Positions 1 through 8,295 of a stretch of DNA of 64,000 bases are shown piece by piece (positions within the stretch are counted from its first letter, which is position 1; each line of letters opens with the position of its first letter). The stretch is from positions 62,001-126,000 of the forward strand of contig JAHDXW010000006.1 in assembly GCA_023383015.1 (NCBI GenBank), in the 5' to 3' direction. The DNA comes from Paracoccaceae bacterium. Lineage in GTDB: Bacteria > Pseudomonadota > Alphaproteobacteria > Rhodobacterales > Rhodobacteraceae. The notes beneath the pieces are model-generated. The model was not told the DNA's origin and ran no database searches. It saw nothing but the letters and a program-made list of their open reading frames with translations. A program made the position numbers and the translations under genes.

Positions 1-146
1 GCTGCTTCCGCGCCACCGACCGCTGCAGGGCCGAGGCCCCGGCCTTCCGCCCCCATCCCGGCCTGCCGTCGCGCGTCGCCTGCCACCACGCCGGACCGCC
101 GGGCACCGGCGCATCGGCCGAGCGCACCGAGGAGGCCGCGCCATGA
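1..146 (+). CDS. Oligopeptide/dipeptide ABC transporter ATP-binding protein, C-terminal fragment
   Basis: Only the last ~47 codons are in the window; the reading frame runs from position 3 to the TGA at 144-146. The visible tail has the cysteine pattern of the oligopeptide/dipeptide ATPase C-terminal extension: a C-F-R-x4-C segment followed by P-G-L-P-S-R and then V-A-C-H. In Dpp/Opp ATPases this region can bind an Fe-S cluster. The stop overlaps the next start (ATGA), so it is co-transcribed with the two permeases that follow. It would energise import of the same unknown substrate. Its nucleotide-binding domain lies outside the window. Confidence 0.75.
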   Translation, partial: CFRATDRCRAEAPAFRPHPGLPSRVACHHAGPPGTGASAERTEEAAP

Positions 147-1027
147 CCGCCCGCCTTCGCCGCCTAAGTCTGGCGCTTGCCGCCCTGCTGGCCGACCGGG
201 GCGCTGCGATCAGCCTGGCCTTCCTGGTGGTCGTGACCCTGCTGGCGGCCGGTGCCGGCTGGCTGCCGATGGACGCCATGCGGCAGGACATCCTGAAGGC
301 GCTGGAGCCACCCTCGGCGGCACACTGGTTCGGCACCGACGAACTCGGCCGCGACATCCTGGCCCGCGTCATCCTTGGCGCGCGGACCTCGCTGCAGACT
401 GCGGCCGGCGCCGTGGCGATCGCGGCCGTGGTGGGCATCCCGATGGGTCTCGTTGCGGGGTATTTCGGCGGCTGGCGCGACACCGTCCTGATGCGCTTCG
501 TCGACGTGCTGCTGGCGCTGCCCGGCATCCTGTTCGCGATGGCGATCATCGCGGTGCTGGGCCGCAGCCAGATGGCGGCTCTGATCGCCGTCGGCATCAC
601 CGGGGTGCCGAACTTCGCCCGCATCACCCGGGCGCAGGTGCTGTCGCTGCGCTCGCGCGATTTCGTGACTGCGGTAGAGGCCTTTGGCGCCTCGTCAGGC
701 TATGCGATGGCGCGGACCATTCTGCCCAACGCCTGGAGCCCGATCATGGTGCAGGCGATCGTGCTTGCCTCGCTTGCCATCCTTCTCGAGGCTGCGCTCG
801 CCTTCCTCGGCATCGGGGTGCCGCCGCCGACGCCGAGCTGGGGCGAGATGCTGCGCACGGGCAAGAACTATCTCCACGAGGCGCCCCACTACGCGGTGCT
901 GCCGGGGATCGCGCTGACGCTGACGATCCTGTCCTTCGACACCCTGGGCCGCGCGATGTCGCGGGTGCTGGAGGACCGCCACGGGCAGGCGATGCCGGCG
1001 GGCGACCGGCAGGAGGAGGGGCGATGA
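143..1027 (+). CDS. Peptide-type ABC transporter permease (DppC-like)
   Basis: A 294-residue inner-membrane permease with an N-terminal membrane segment at about 24-45, a FGTDELGRD motif typical of DppC-class permeases near residue 64, and about five further hydrophobic segments. The EAA-like loop that contacts the ATPase lies around residues 165-205. It overlaps both neighbours by 4 bases (ATGA), showing tight translational coupling. The order ATPase, DppC-like, DppB-like is reversed from the usual B-C order but common in catabolic peptide-type importers. The substrate cannot be deduced; such systems import peptides, nickel, glycosides or opines. No binding protein for this importer is visible here. 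Confidence 0.9.
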   Translation: MTARLRRLSLALAALLADRGAAISLAFLVVVTLLAAGAGWLPMDAMRQDILKALEPPSAAHWFGTDELGRDILARVILGARTSLQTAAGAVAIAAVVGIPMGLVAGYFGGWRDTVLMRFVDVLLALPGILFAMAIIAVLGRSQMAALIAVGITGVPNFARITRAQVLSLRSRDFVTAVEAFGASSGYAMARTILPNAWSPIMVQAIVLASLAILLEAALAFLGIGVPPPTPSWGEMLRTGKNYLHEAPHYAVLPGIALTLTILSFDTLGRAMSRVLEDRHGQAMPAGDRQEEGR

Positions 1028-1971
1028 TCGGCTACATCCTGCGCCGGCTGGTGCAGCTTGTCCCGGTGCTCCTGCTGGCCTCGGTGGCGATCTGGGGGAT
1101 GGTCTATGCCGTCCCCGGCGGCCCCGTCGGGGTGATCGTGGGCGAGAACGCGTCCGTCGAGCAGATCGCGGCGGTCCGGGCCCAGCTGGGCCTCGACCGG
1201 CCGATCCATGTCCAGTACCTCGACTGGCTGCTGCGGGCGGTGCAGGGCGACTTCGGCGCATCGATCCACAGCCGGCGGCCGGTGATGGAGCTGATCGAGC
1301 AGCGCCTGCCGGCGTCCTTCCAGCTTGGCCTCGCGGCGACCGTGGTGTCGCTGGCGGTGGGCGTGCCGGTGGCGATCATCTCGGCGATGTACCCCGGCAG
1401 CTGGATCGACCGCAGCCTCAGCGCCTGGAACGCGCTGGCGCTTGGCGTGCCAACCTTCTGGCTGGGCATCCTGCTGATCCTGTTCTTCGCGGTGCAGCTT
1501 CGCTGGCTGCCGGCGATCTCGACCCATGTGCCGTTCTGGGAAAACCCGTTCGGCGCGCTGCGCAACCTCGCCCTGCCGGCGGTGACGCTGGGGCTGTACG
1601 TCTCGGGCATCTTCGCCCGCTTCCTGCGTGCCTCGATCGTCAGCGAGCTCGGCTCGGACTATGTCCGCACCGCCCGCGCCAAGGGTCTGCCGGAGCGGCA
1701 GATCCTGCTCGGCCATGTGATGCGCAACGCGCTTCTGCCGTTCATCACGATCGTCGGGCTGTCGCTGGCCAACTTCATCGGTGGCGCGGTGGTCACCGAG
1801 GCGGTCTTCACCTATCCAGGCATCGCCCGGCTGCTGATCAACGCCATCAGCCAACGCGACTACCCGCTGATCCAGGGCTGCATCGTCGTGATCCTGGTCG
1901 TCTACGTCTTCGTCAACCTGGTTGTGGACATCCTCTATGCCTACGCCGATCCCCGGATCGAGTACCGCTGA
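1024..1971 (+). CDS. Peptide-type ABC transporter permease (DppB-like)
   Basis: A 315-residue membrane permease starting with the classic DppB N-terminus (M-I-G-Y-I-L-R-R-L, then a first membrane helix). It has the large periplasmic loop seen in the family, including LGLDRPIHVQYLDWL at about residues 57-71, and a final DPRIEYR tail, the hallmark of DppB-type permeases. The EAA loop is around 215-245 (R-T-A-R-A-K-G-L). It pairs with the preceding DppC-like protein to form the channel. Start overlaps the upstream stop by 4 bases; the 3' end overlaps the next gene. Confidence 0.92.
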   Translation: MIGYILRRLVQLVPVLLLASVAIWGMVYAVPGGPVGVIVGENASVEQIAAVRAQLGLDRPIHVQYLDWLLRAVQGDFGASIHSRRPVMELIEQRLPASFQLGLAATVVSLAVGVPVAIISAMYPGSWIDRSLSAWNALALGVPTFWLGILLILFFAVQLRWLPAISTHVPFWENPFGALRNLALPAVTLGLYVSGIFARFLRASIVSELGSDYVRTARAKGLPERQILLGHVMRNALLPFITIVGLSLANFIGGAVVTEAVFTYPGIARLLINAISQRDYPLIQGCIVVILVVYVFVNLVVDILYAYADPRIEYR

Positions 1972-2791
1972 GCCGGACCCGGCCGCTGCCGGCGACAACG
2001 GTCCCGACGCAAGGCCGCGGCCCCCTGCGGCGCTGTTCGACCTGACAGGGCGCGTGGCGATGGTCACCGGCGCCTCGCGCGGGATCGGCTGGAGCATCGC
2101 CCGCGCCCTCGCCGCAGCCGGTGCGCGGGTGGTGTTGGCCGCCCGCGGTGCCGCCCCGCTGGAGGCGCGCCGTGCGCAGCTTGCCGGCTGGGGGCTTGCC
2201 GCCGAGGCGATGACGCTCGACGTCACCGATGCGGCGGCGGCGCGGGCGGCGGTGCAGGCCACGCACGACCGCCACGGCCGGCTGGACATCCTGGTCAGCA
2301 ACGCGGCCGGCACCGTGCGCCGGCCGTTCCTGGAGCAGGAGGAAGCCGACTGGCAGAGGGTGATCGACGTGGCGCTGACGGCCTCCTGGCGGCTGGCCCG
2401 GGCGGCCGCGCCGGCGATGGCGGCAGCCGGCTTCGGGCGAATCATCCTGGTGTCGTCGATCAATGCGGTCGTGGCGCGGCCCGAGATCCACGGCTACATT
2501 GCCGCCAAGGCGGGGCTGGAGGGGCTGGTTCGGGCGCTGGGCGTCGAGCTTGCCCCGCATGGCGTGACGGTCAATGCCCTCGCTCCGGGCTATGTCCGCA
2601 CCGAGAACACCGCCGGCCTGCTGGCCGGGCGGCCCGGTTTCGAGGCGTGGATCCGGGGCCGGACGCCCGCCGGGCGCTGGGGCAGCCCGGCCGACATGGA
2701 AGGCGCGGTGCTGTATCTGGCCTCGCCCGCGAGCGGCTTCACCACCGGCAGCGTGGTCACGGTGGACGGCGGCCTGACCGCGGCGATCTGA
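1937..2791 (+). CDS. Short-chain dehydrogenase/reductase (SDR)
   Basis: A classical SDR oxidoreductase using NAD(P)H. The ATG at 1937 gives 284 residues; a TTG at 1922 is also possible. Either start lies inside the permease gene, so the reading overlaps by at least 35 bases. The cofactor motif T-G-A-S-R-G-I-G is at about residue 44, N-A-A-G at about 125, then the catalytic Ser in V-S-S-I-N and the Y-I-A-A-K (YxxxK) pair. The C-terminal V-T-V-D-G-G-L signature is present. The first ~34 residues are Pro/Ala-rich and atypical, so the true start may be further downstream. As last gene of an importer operon it probably oxidises a hydroxyl on the imported compound or its product. Confidence 0.85.
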   Translation: MPTPIPGSSTAEPDPAAAGDNGPDARPRPPAALFDLTGRVAMVTGASRGIGWSIARALAAAGARVVLAARGAAPLEARRAQLAGWGLAAEAMTLDVTDAAAARAAVQATHDRHGRLDILVSNAAGTVRRPFLEQEEADWQRVIDVALTASWRLARAAAPAMAAAGFGRIILVSSINAVVARPEIHGYIAAKAGLEGLVRALGVELAPHGVTVNALAPGYVRTENTAGLLAGRPGFEAWIRGRTPAGRWGSPADMEGAVLYLASPASGFTTGSVVTVDGGLTAAI

Positions 2792-2797
2792 CGGACG

Positions 2798-2822
2798 GCG
2801 GGCCGCCGGCTGCGGGGCCCGC
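2798..2822. terminator. Hairpin between convergent genes
   Basis: Inverted repeat GCGGGCC (2798-2804) and GGCCCGC (2816-2822) with an 11-base loop, 6 bases after the SDR stop and 32 bases before the end of the convergent UxuA-like gene. No T-run follows, so this is a candidate terminator by position and stem strength only. Confidence 0.4.
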
Positions 2823-2853
2823 AGCGTGGCCGGGGTGCGTCGCCGGCGCGGCC

Positions 2854-3843
2854 CTAGCGCGGCCTGTCCGGCGCGCCGGCGGCGATCCGCGCTGCGGCCT
2901 CGGCAAGTCCGCGCAGGTAGCCGATGGCGTAGATGTGGCCTTCGGGCGCATAGCCCGCGGGCGCCGCCGTCCGGCGCAGCGACAGGAGCGGCGCGTGGTC
3001 GCTGCGCAGGCAACCCGCGTAGCCGTTGGCGGCAAGCCGGACGAAGGCTGCCAGCATGTCGGTCTGGCCGTCGTCGGGAAAGGTCTCGACGAAATCCTCG
3101 AGGTCGCCGCGGATGTCGCGGACGTGGACGAAGGCGATCCGCGGCGCGAAGCGGTCGATCAGCGCGGCGATGTCCTCGCCGGCCTCGGCGAAGCAGCCGA
3201 AGCACAGGGTCATGGCGTTGGCGGGGCTCGACGAGATCGCGAACAGCCGCTCGTAGTCCGTTGCCGTGCCGAGGATCCGCTCCAGCCCGCAGAGGCGCGG
3301 CAGGGGCGGGTCGTCGGGATGCATGGCCAGCCGCACCCCGGCCGCCTCGGCCGCCGGCAGCACCGCGCGCAGGAAGCGCTCGAGGTTGTCCCACATCGCC
3401 TCGCGCGGGATCCGGCGCTCGGCATGGGGCAGGGTATGGGGGCCGACATCGGCAAGGCGGAAGCCGGTCGTCAGCGCGCCGCCGCGGGTCGGCAGCGCCG
3501 TGGCGGTGCGCACCACCATCGCGTCGGCCGAGACCTGGGGCATGAAGTTGCAGGCCACCACCTCGACCCCGAGCGCGCCGAGATGGCCGAGGATGCGCCG
3601 GTAGCGTTCGGTCTGCTCGGCCGCGCCGTCCTTGCCCAGCACGATGCGGTCGATCGCGGGGCCCGATTCGGCGATCCGCCAGGCGAGCCCGGCGCGGGTG
3701 TAGCGCCGGGCGATCGCGGCCAGCGCATCGCGGTCGTCGGGCAGGCCGGCCATGTCGTAGTGCACCGCGTCGGCGATGCCGAGCTGGACAAGCAGGCGCA
3801 GGTTGCGCGGGTTCGGCGGCTGGGCAACCATGGTCAGACGCAT
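2854..3843 (-). CDS. Mannonate dehydratase (UxuA) family TIM-barrel enzyme
   Basis: A 329-residue protein resembling D-mannonate dehydratase, which removes water from D-mannonate to give 2-keto-3-deoxygluconate. Recognisable features are C-N-F-M-P near residue 120 (UxuA has Y-N-F-M-P), A-M-H-P-D-D-P-P near 200 and F-V-H-V-R-D near 265, corresponding to metal-binding His/Asp/Cys positions of the family. It is at the short end of the family (about 350-400 residues). The gene is 10 bases downstream of an M81 peptidase gene on the same strand, an unusual partner for a hexuronate enzyme, so the actual substrate may be another sugar acid. The family call is good, the exact reaction is inference. 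Confidence 0.75.
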   Translation of the reverse strand: MRLTMVAQPPNPRNLRLLVQLGIADAVHYDMAGLPDDRDALAAIARRYTRAGLAWRIAESGPAIDRIVLGKDGAAEQTERYRRILGHLGALGVEVVACNFMPQVSADAMVVRTATALPTRGGALTTGFRLADVGPHTLPHAERRIPREAMWDNLERFLRAVLPAAEAAGVRLAMHPDDPPLPRLCGLERILGTATDYERLFAISSSPANAMTLCFGCFAEAGEDIAALIDRFAPRIAFVHVRDIRGDLEDFVETFPDDGQTDMLAAFVRLAANGYAGCLRSDHAPLLSLRRTAAPAGYAPEGHIYAIGYLRGLAEAAARIAAGAPDRPR

Positions 3844-3853
3844 CGCCGGCCCC

Positions 3854-5341
3854 TCACAGCGGGTCGAGCGGATGGAGCGGCCGCGTCACCCGCCGGTAGG
3901 GCAGGCCGCGGATGTCGGCCCGCGTCGCCCCGGGGGTGTCGGCCATCAGGATGCGGGCCGCGAGCGGGCCGAAGGTGGCGCGGAAATGCCCCGGCGACTT
4001 GACGAAGACCAGTGCCGCCTCGGCCGGCTCGATGCCGTTGGCGCGGTACATCGCCGGGTCCCATTCCATCGCCGGCAGGCTGCGCAGCATGAGCCGCAGG
4101 CTGCCGATGGCGATCACCGCGGTCGGCCCCATCTCGACCGGCAGGCCGCGGGTGCCGGCAGCGGTGGCGGTGTAGCGGCCGTCGGAAAGATGGGCGACGC
4201 GGCCGCGCAGGACGACCTTGCTTCCGGACCCGAAGGCGTGGCCGACCTCGAGCGTCACCGTCGCCCCCACTCCCGCGGCCTGCGCCGCCGCGACCGCCGG
4301 GGGGTCGCAGAGGCCGAGCACGCAGGTCCGGGGGGCGCCGTCGGCGCCGGCGTCCAGGAGCGCGCGCAGCACCGCGGGGCTGTCAGCGGCGGCGCCGCCG
4401 GTGGGTGCATCGCCGGAATCGGAGACGAGCGTCATGCCGTCGGCAGCAAGCCCGGTGGCAATGGCCTCGGCCAGCGGCACCAGACCGAGGTCGAAGGCGT
4501 CGCGGCGTGCCCACAGCATGTCGGCCAGCCGCCCGGCCACCCGCTCGGCGGCAGCGGCGTCGCCGTCGGCGCAGGCCAGCGCGACGAAGCCCAGGGCAGG
4601 CACGTCGAGCCATGGCTGGACGGGAAAGATCGAGGCGTGGAGCACCTCGCCCGCGGCCTCGGCGGCGCGGGCGGCGGCGGCGACCTCGGCAAGCGGGCCC
4701 TCGGTGGTGCGTGCGGCCACCGCCGGCACCACCACCGGGCGCCAGGCCCGCGCCATCACCGGCCGGCGCCTCCCGGCGAGCACCTCGACCATCAGCGCCG
4801 CCGCCCGTGCGCCTGTCTCGGCGATGTCGGTGTGGGGATAGTTGCGGTAGCCGATCAGGAAGCATCCGGACTGCAGCATCCGCGGAGTGACATGCGCGTG
4901 CAGGTCGAGGCTCGCGCCGATCGGCACGCCGTCGGGCAGCAGCGCGCGCATCCGGGCAAGAATCTCGCCGTCGCCGTCGTCGAGGTGCTCTGTCACCAGC
5001 GCCCCGTGCAGTGCCAGCAGAAGCCCGTCCACCGGCCCTGCGGCTGCGAGCCGGGCCGCAAGCTCGCCCGCAAGCGCCTCGAAGCAGTCCCGGGTCAGCG
5101 GGCCGGCCGCCATGGCATGCGCGGCCATCAGCGGCACGGCCTCGATCCCCGCGCCGCGGAGCACCGCGAGCATCGCCGGCAGTTCCACCTGTGCCTCGGC
5201 AAGCCCCGGCTCGACGGCATCGCCGAACAGCAGCAGGTTGCGCGCGAACACCTCGAGCGTGGTGGGGATGGGCGAGAAGCTGTTGCTTTCCTGCAGGAGC
5301 GCCGCCACGGCGACCCGCTGTCGCCGGCCCGTTGCCGCCAT
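3854..5341 (-). CDS. M81 family metallopeptidase (microcystinase C-like), copy 1
   Basis: A 495-residue protein of the MlrC/M81 family, predicted cytosolic zinc hydrolases. Start at 5341 is preceded by GGGAGG; a longer upstream extension lacks a good site. Conserved elements: Q-E-S-N-S-F near residue 17, L-H-G-A near 110, S-L-D-L-H-A-H near 143, N-Y-P-H-T-D near 168 and S-D-S-G-D-x-P-T-G-G near 300. The only characterised member, MlrC, cleaves the linear tetrapeptide from microcystin; most relatives sit in catabolic operons with peptide-type importers and have no known substrate. First gene of a two-gene unit with the UxuA-like enzyme. One of three M81 genes in this window. Confidence 0.85.
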   Translation of the reverse strand: MAATGRRQRVAVAALLQESNSFSPIPTTLEVFARNLLLFGDAVEPGLAEAQVELPAMLAVLRGAGIEAVPLMAAHAMAAGPLTRDCFEALAGELAARLAAAGPVDGLLLALHGALVTEHLDDGDGEILARMRALLPDGVPIGASLDLHAHVTPRMLQSGCFLIGYRNYPHTDIAETGARAAALMVEVLAGRRRPVMARAWRPVVVPAVAARTTEGPLAEVAAAARAAEAAGEVLHASIFPVQPWLDVPALGFVALACADGDAAAAERVAGRLADMLWARRDAFDLGLVPLAEAIATGLAADGMTLVSDSGDAPTGGAAADSPAVLRALLDAGADGAPRTCVLGLCDPPAVAAAQAAGVGATVTLEVGHAFGSGSKVVLRGRVAHLSDGRYTATAAGTRGLPVEMGPTAVIAIGSLRLMLRSLPAMEWDPAMYRANGIEPAEAALVFVKSPGHFRATFGPLAARILMADTPGATRADIRGLPYRRVTRPLHPLDPL

Positions 5342-5490
5342 TGTCCCGCCTCCCATCCGTTCCGGCGCCGCGGCAGGCGACCGGCCGCCGCTCGGGGCCG
5401 GCAAGGCGCGCGCCGGACGCCCCCGCGGCGACCCGAGCCTAGGGCCGCCCCGCGGCGGCTGTCAACGCGGCCGGAGCGGGGCGGTGGACG

Positions 5491-5519
5491 TTGTATGCCT
5501 CCGGCCGATCCGCTAGCAT
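5491..5519 (+). promoter_or_regulatory. Possible promoter for the RidA operon
   Basis: TTGTAT (5491-5496), a 17-base spacer, and TAGCAT (5514-5519) resemble a sigma-70 promoter with 3/6 and 4/6 consensus bases. A 10-base palindrome CATCCGGATG (5520-5529) lies at the expected transcription start. The match is weak and only suggestive. Confidence 0.3.
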
Positions 5520-5556
5520 CATCCGGATGTCCGGACAGCAAGGAGACGGCGCGGCG

Positions 5557-5934
5557 ATGATCGAGTACCCCGGAACCGACGGCACCCCGCGCTCGCACCT
5601 GCCCTTCAGCCCCTGCGTCAAGGTCGGCAACCTGCTGTTCGTGTCGGGGCAGGCATCGGTCGATGCCACCGGGCGGATCGTCCCGGACAGCTTCGAGGGC
5701 GAGTTCCGCCGGTCGGTGGAGAACCTGCGCCAGATCCTCCGCGATGCGGGGTCCGACCTGACGCGCGTGGTCCAGACCCGCAACTACGTCCGCGACGGTG
5801 CCGATCTGCCGGAGTACAACCGTCTGTACCGCGAGTATTTCGCGGCACCCTACCCGGCCCGCACGACGATCGTGAACTGCCTGACACCGGCCCTGCGATT
5901 CGAGATCGAGGCCATCGCCGTCACCGGCGACTGA
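5557..5934 (+). CDS. RidA family protein (enamine/imine deaminase type)
   Basis: A RidA/YjgF family protein of 125 residues, a normal length for this trimeric family. The start at 5557 is chosen because AAGGAGA (5540-5546) lies just upstream; starts at 5491 or 5527 add unconserved residues. Family features: L-F-V-S-G-Q-A near residue 28, V-V-Q-T-R-N-Y-V near 72 holding the conserved Arg, and F-E-I-E-A-I-A near the end holding the conserved Glu. RidA proteins hydrolyse reactive enamine/imine intermediates released by PLP enzymes. The following gene, 6 bases downstream, is a fold-type II PLP enzyme, which fits that role. Confidence 0.88.
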   Translation: MIEYPGTDGTPRSHLPFSPCVKVGNLLFVSGQASVDATGRIVPDSFEGEFRRSVENLRQILRDAGSDLTRVVQTRNYVRDGADLPEYNRLYREYFAAPYPARTTIVNCLTPALRFEIEAIAVTGD

Positions 5935-5940
5935 GCGGCG

Positions 5941-7062
5941 ATGGCACGTCCGGGGCTCTATGCGCGCCATGCCGGGTACCTGCCGGTGCCCGCCGGGGCG
6001 GTGGACCTCGGTCAGGGAGCGACGCCGACGGTAAGGAGCCGCAGCATCGGTCCGGCGGCCGGCATCGCCGACCTGCGCTTCAAGCTGGAAAGCCTGAACC
6101 CGACGGGATCCTACAAGGACAGGTTCGCGGGACTGGCGATCGGGCGGCTTGCAGCGGCAGGGGTCGGGGCCTGCGTCGCGACCTCTTCGGGCAACACCGG
6201 CGCGGCGCTGGCGGCCTGCGCCGCGGCAGCGGGAATGCCCTGCGCGCTGTTCGTGGCCGAGGGTGCACCGGCGGGCAAGCTGGCGCAGATGCGGGCCTAC
6301 GGGGCCCATGTGCACCGCGTTGCACGGTTCGTGGCCGACCCTGCCGAGAGCCGCAAGATCGCCGCGGTCCTGGCCGCGGCGGCCGCGGCGCGGGGCCTTC
6401 CCCTGCAGGTCTCGGCCTATGCGATCTGCCCGGAGGCGATGGAGGGCATCAAGACCCTCGCGTACGAACTGGCCGACGAGGCGGATGGGGCGGGCGACGT
6501 GTTCCTGCCGGTGGGCGGCGGCGGCCTCTTCGTCGCCGTGGCCCGCGGCTATGCCGATCTCGTCGCCGCGGGGCGGCTGGCGGGGCCGCCGCGGCTGCAC
6601 GCCGTCCAGCCCGAGGGCAATGACACGGTGGTGACGCCCCTGCGGCGAGGAGAGAACCGGGCCCGCAGCGTCACGACCGTGACGGCGATCAGCGGGCTTG
6701 GCGTCGCCTACGACCTCGACGGCAGCCTGGCGATGTCCCATGCCCGCGCGACGGGCGGCCGCGGCCACCTTGTGGCCGAGGACGGCATCGCCGCCCTCCA
6801 GCGACGGCTGGCGCGCGAGGAGGGCATCCTGGTGGAGCCGGCGGGTGCGGTCGCGGTCGCCGGGGCTCTGGCGGCGGCGGAGCGGGGCGAGCTTTCCGGC
6901 GACGCCCCGGTCGTCTGCGTGCTGACCGGGCACGGCTTCAAGGACCCGGAGTCGCTGTCCGGGCCGGCGGCGGGGTTCGGCCCGCCGATCGGCAGCGGCG
7001 AGATAGCCGCCCGGATCGACGCACTGCTCGCTGCACCGGCGGCCGCATCAGCGGGTGGATGA
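5941..7062 (+). CDS. Threonine synthase-like PLP-dependent lyase (fold type II)
   Basis: A 373-residue PLP enzyme of the threonine synthase/threonine dehydratase superfamily. The PLP lysine is in N-P-T-G-S-Y-K-D-R near residue 60, the substrate/phosphate loop is S-S-G-N-T-G-A near 82, and a glycine-rich P-V-G-G-G-G-L that grips the cofactor phosphate is near 190. Length and the G-S-Y-K-D motif favour threonine synthase over dehydratase. It is co-transcribed with RidA and far from hom/thrB-type genes, so an ordinary role in threonine biosynthesis is less likely than elimination chemistry on an imported amino acid. The substrate is unknown. Confidence 0.8.
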   Translation: MARPGLYARHAGYLPVPAGAVDLGQGATPTVRSRSIGPAAGIADLRFKLESLNPTGSYKDRFAGLAIGRLAAAGVGACVATSSGNTGAALAACAAAAGMPCALFVAEGAPAGKLAQMRAYGAHVHRVARFVADPAESRKIAAVLAAAAAARGLPLQVSAYAICPEAMEGIKTLAYELADEADGAGDVFLPVGGGGLFVAVARGYADLVAAGRLAGPPRLHAVQPEGNDTVVTPLRRGENRARSVTTVTAISGLGVAYDLDGSLAMSHARATGGRGHLVAEDGIAALQRRLAREEGILVEPAGAVAVAGALAAAERGELSGDAPVVCVLTGHGFKDPESLSGPAAGFGPPIGSGEIAARIDALLAAPAAASAGG

Positions 7063-7098
7063 CCGCCGCGGCTGCCCTGCCCGCGGGGGAAGGGCGGC

Positions 7099-8157
7099 TC
7101 AGCGCCTGCGCGGCGGCCGGACCCCGGCGAATCGCGAGGCGAGCGGGGCCCCGGCGATCACCACCAGCATGCGCGCGAGGTGATGGACCACGACGTAGCC
7201 GAGGTCGGCCCCGGCGACGATGGCCAGCACCGTCATCTCTGCCTGGCCACCGGGCGCGAAGGCAAGGAAGGCCTCGACCGGGCCGGCCAGGCCGAAGATG
7301 ACCGCGATCTCGGTCATGACCGCGGCAATGGTCGCGAGGATCGCGACGAAGGCGATGCCGGCGGCGACGTCCTGGCGCAGCTCGCGCGGCGTCACTCCGA
7401 CATAGCCCGCGCCGATGCCGAGGCCGATGAAGAACTGGGCCAGCATGATCGCCTCGGCCGGCGGGCGGTAGTGCAGGATGCCCGAGAGCGACAGCACGCC
7501 CGAGACCAGGAGCGGGCCAAGGATCGAGGCGCCGAAGAGGCCGATCCGCTCGCCGCCCTTCCAGCCGACCAGCGCGGCAAGCGCCAGCAGGGCCATCTCG
7601 TGCAGGGGGACGTCGGCCGCCGGCGCGCCCATCGGCTGGTCGAGGCTGGCCCCGAAGCCATGGATCAGGATCACCGGCGCGACGGTGACGATCATCAGGA
7701 CCCGTGTCGCATGGATCAGCGACAGCGCCCGGGTGTTCCCGCCGGCCTCGGTGCCGAAGATGATCATGTCCTGCAGCCCGCCGGGCATCGCCGCGTACCA
7801 GGCGGTGGCGGCGTCGTAGCCGCAGACCCGCCGGAAGAACGGCACGCCGACGGCACCGATCAGCACGATGTAGACCGGCACCAGCGCCACCGAGGCGAGC
7901 ATCGGCGTGACCTTGCCCATCAGCGCCGGCGTCAGGCTTGCCCCGACGGCAAGCCCCAGGATCGTGCGCGCCGCCACGGCAACCTGCCCGGTCCCCCGCA
8001 GGGGGGCCCCCAGCAGGGCCGCGACGAGGCAGGCGAACATCGGGCCGAACAGGAACGGCAGCGGCAGCCCGGCGAGGTGGAACAGCGCCACCCCGGCCGC
8101 CGCGATGGCCAGCGTCATGGCGGTTCGGGCGGTCGGGGCAGCGGCGGGCAGGGGCAT
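7099..8157 (-). CDS. AbrB family membrane protein (putative transporter)
   Basis: A 352-residue integral membrane protein with around ten hydrophobic segments. It has the two-fold repeat of the AbrB/ammonia-monooxygenase-like family: each half contains a P-x-L-F-G-P or P-P-A-E-A-like reentrant segment, with G-L-A-V-G-A-S-L-T near residue 70, and A-A-M-P-G-G-L-Q-D-M near 125 and F-A-P-G-G-Q-A-E-M near 310 as the paired motifs. The family is poorly characterised; regulatory effects (abrB in E. coli aidB control) and transport have been proposed. Start at 8157 is chosen over 8262 because the upstream part is Pro/Gly-rich. An alternative start is at 8118. It is isolated between convergent and tandem genes. 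Confidence 0.82.
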   Translation of the reverse strand: MPLPAAAPTARTAMTLAIAAAGVALFHLAGLPLPFLFGPMFACLVAALLGAPLRGTGQVAVAARTILGLAVGASLTPALMGKVTPMLASVALVPVYIVLIGAVGVPFFRRVCGYDAATAWYAAMPGGLQDMIIFGTEAGGNTRALSLIHATRVLMIVTVAPVILIHGFGASLDQPMGAPAADVPLHEMALLALAALVGWKGGERIGLFGASILGPLLVSGVLSLSGILHYRPPAEAIMLAQFFIGLGIGAGYVGVTPRELRQDVAAGIAFVAILATIAAVMTEIAVIFGLAGPVEAFLAFAPGGQAEMTVLAIVAGADLGYVVVHHLARMLVVIAGAPLASRFAGVRPPRRR

Positions 8158-8295
8158 CGTCGGCCGGGGCTGGAGGCAGGCGTCGGCCACCCTATTGGTG
8201 CGGGTGCCCTTCGCAAGCCCGGCCGGGCCGGCCGGGCGGGCGGTGCCGGTACCGCCGGCCACGGCGGCGAGCGTACGCGCGGCCGCGCGCGCCGC

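Noticed and set aside
889-2463. 524-codon minus-strand frame across the permease and SDR genes
   Set aside because: Shadow frame; overlaps two well-supported genes.
8167-8295. Repeated GGCC/CCGG tracts between the AbrB and aminotransferase genes
   Set aside because: Short low-complexity GC runs expected at this composition; no clear symmetry beyond a few bases.
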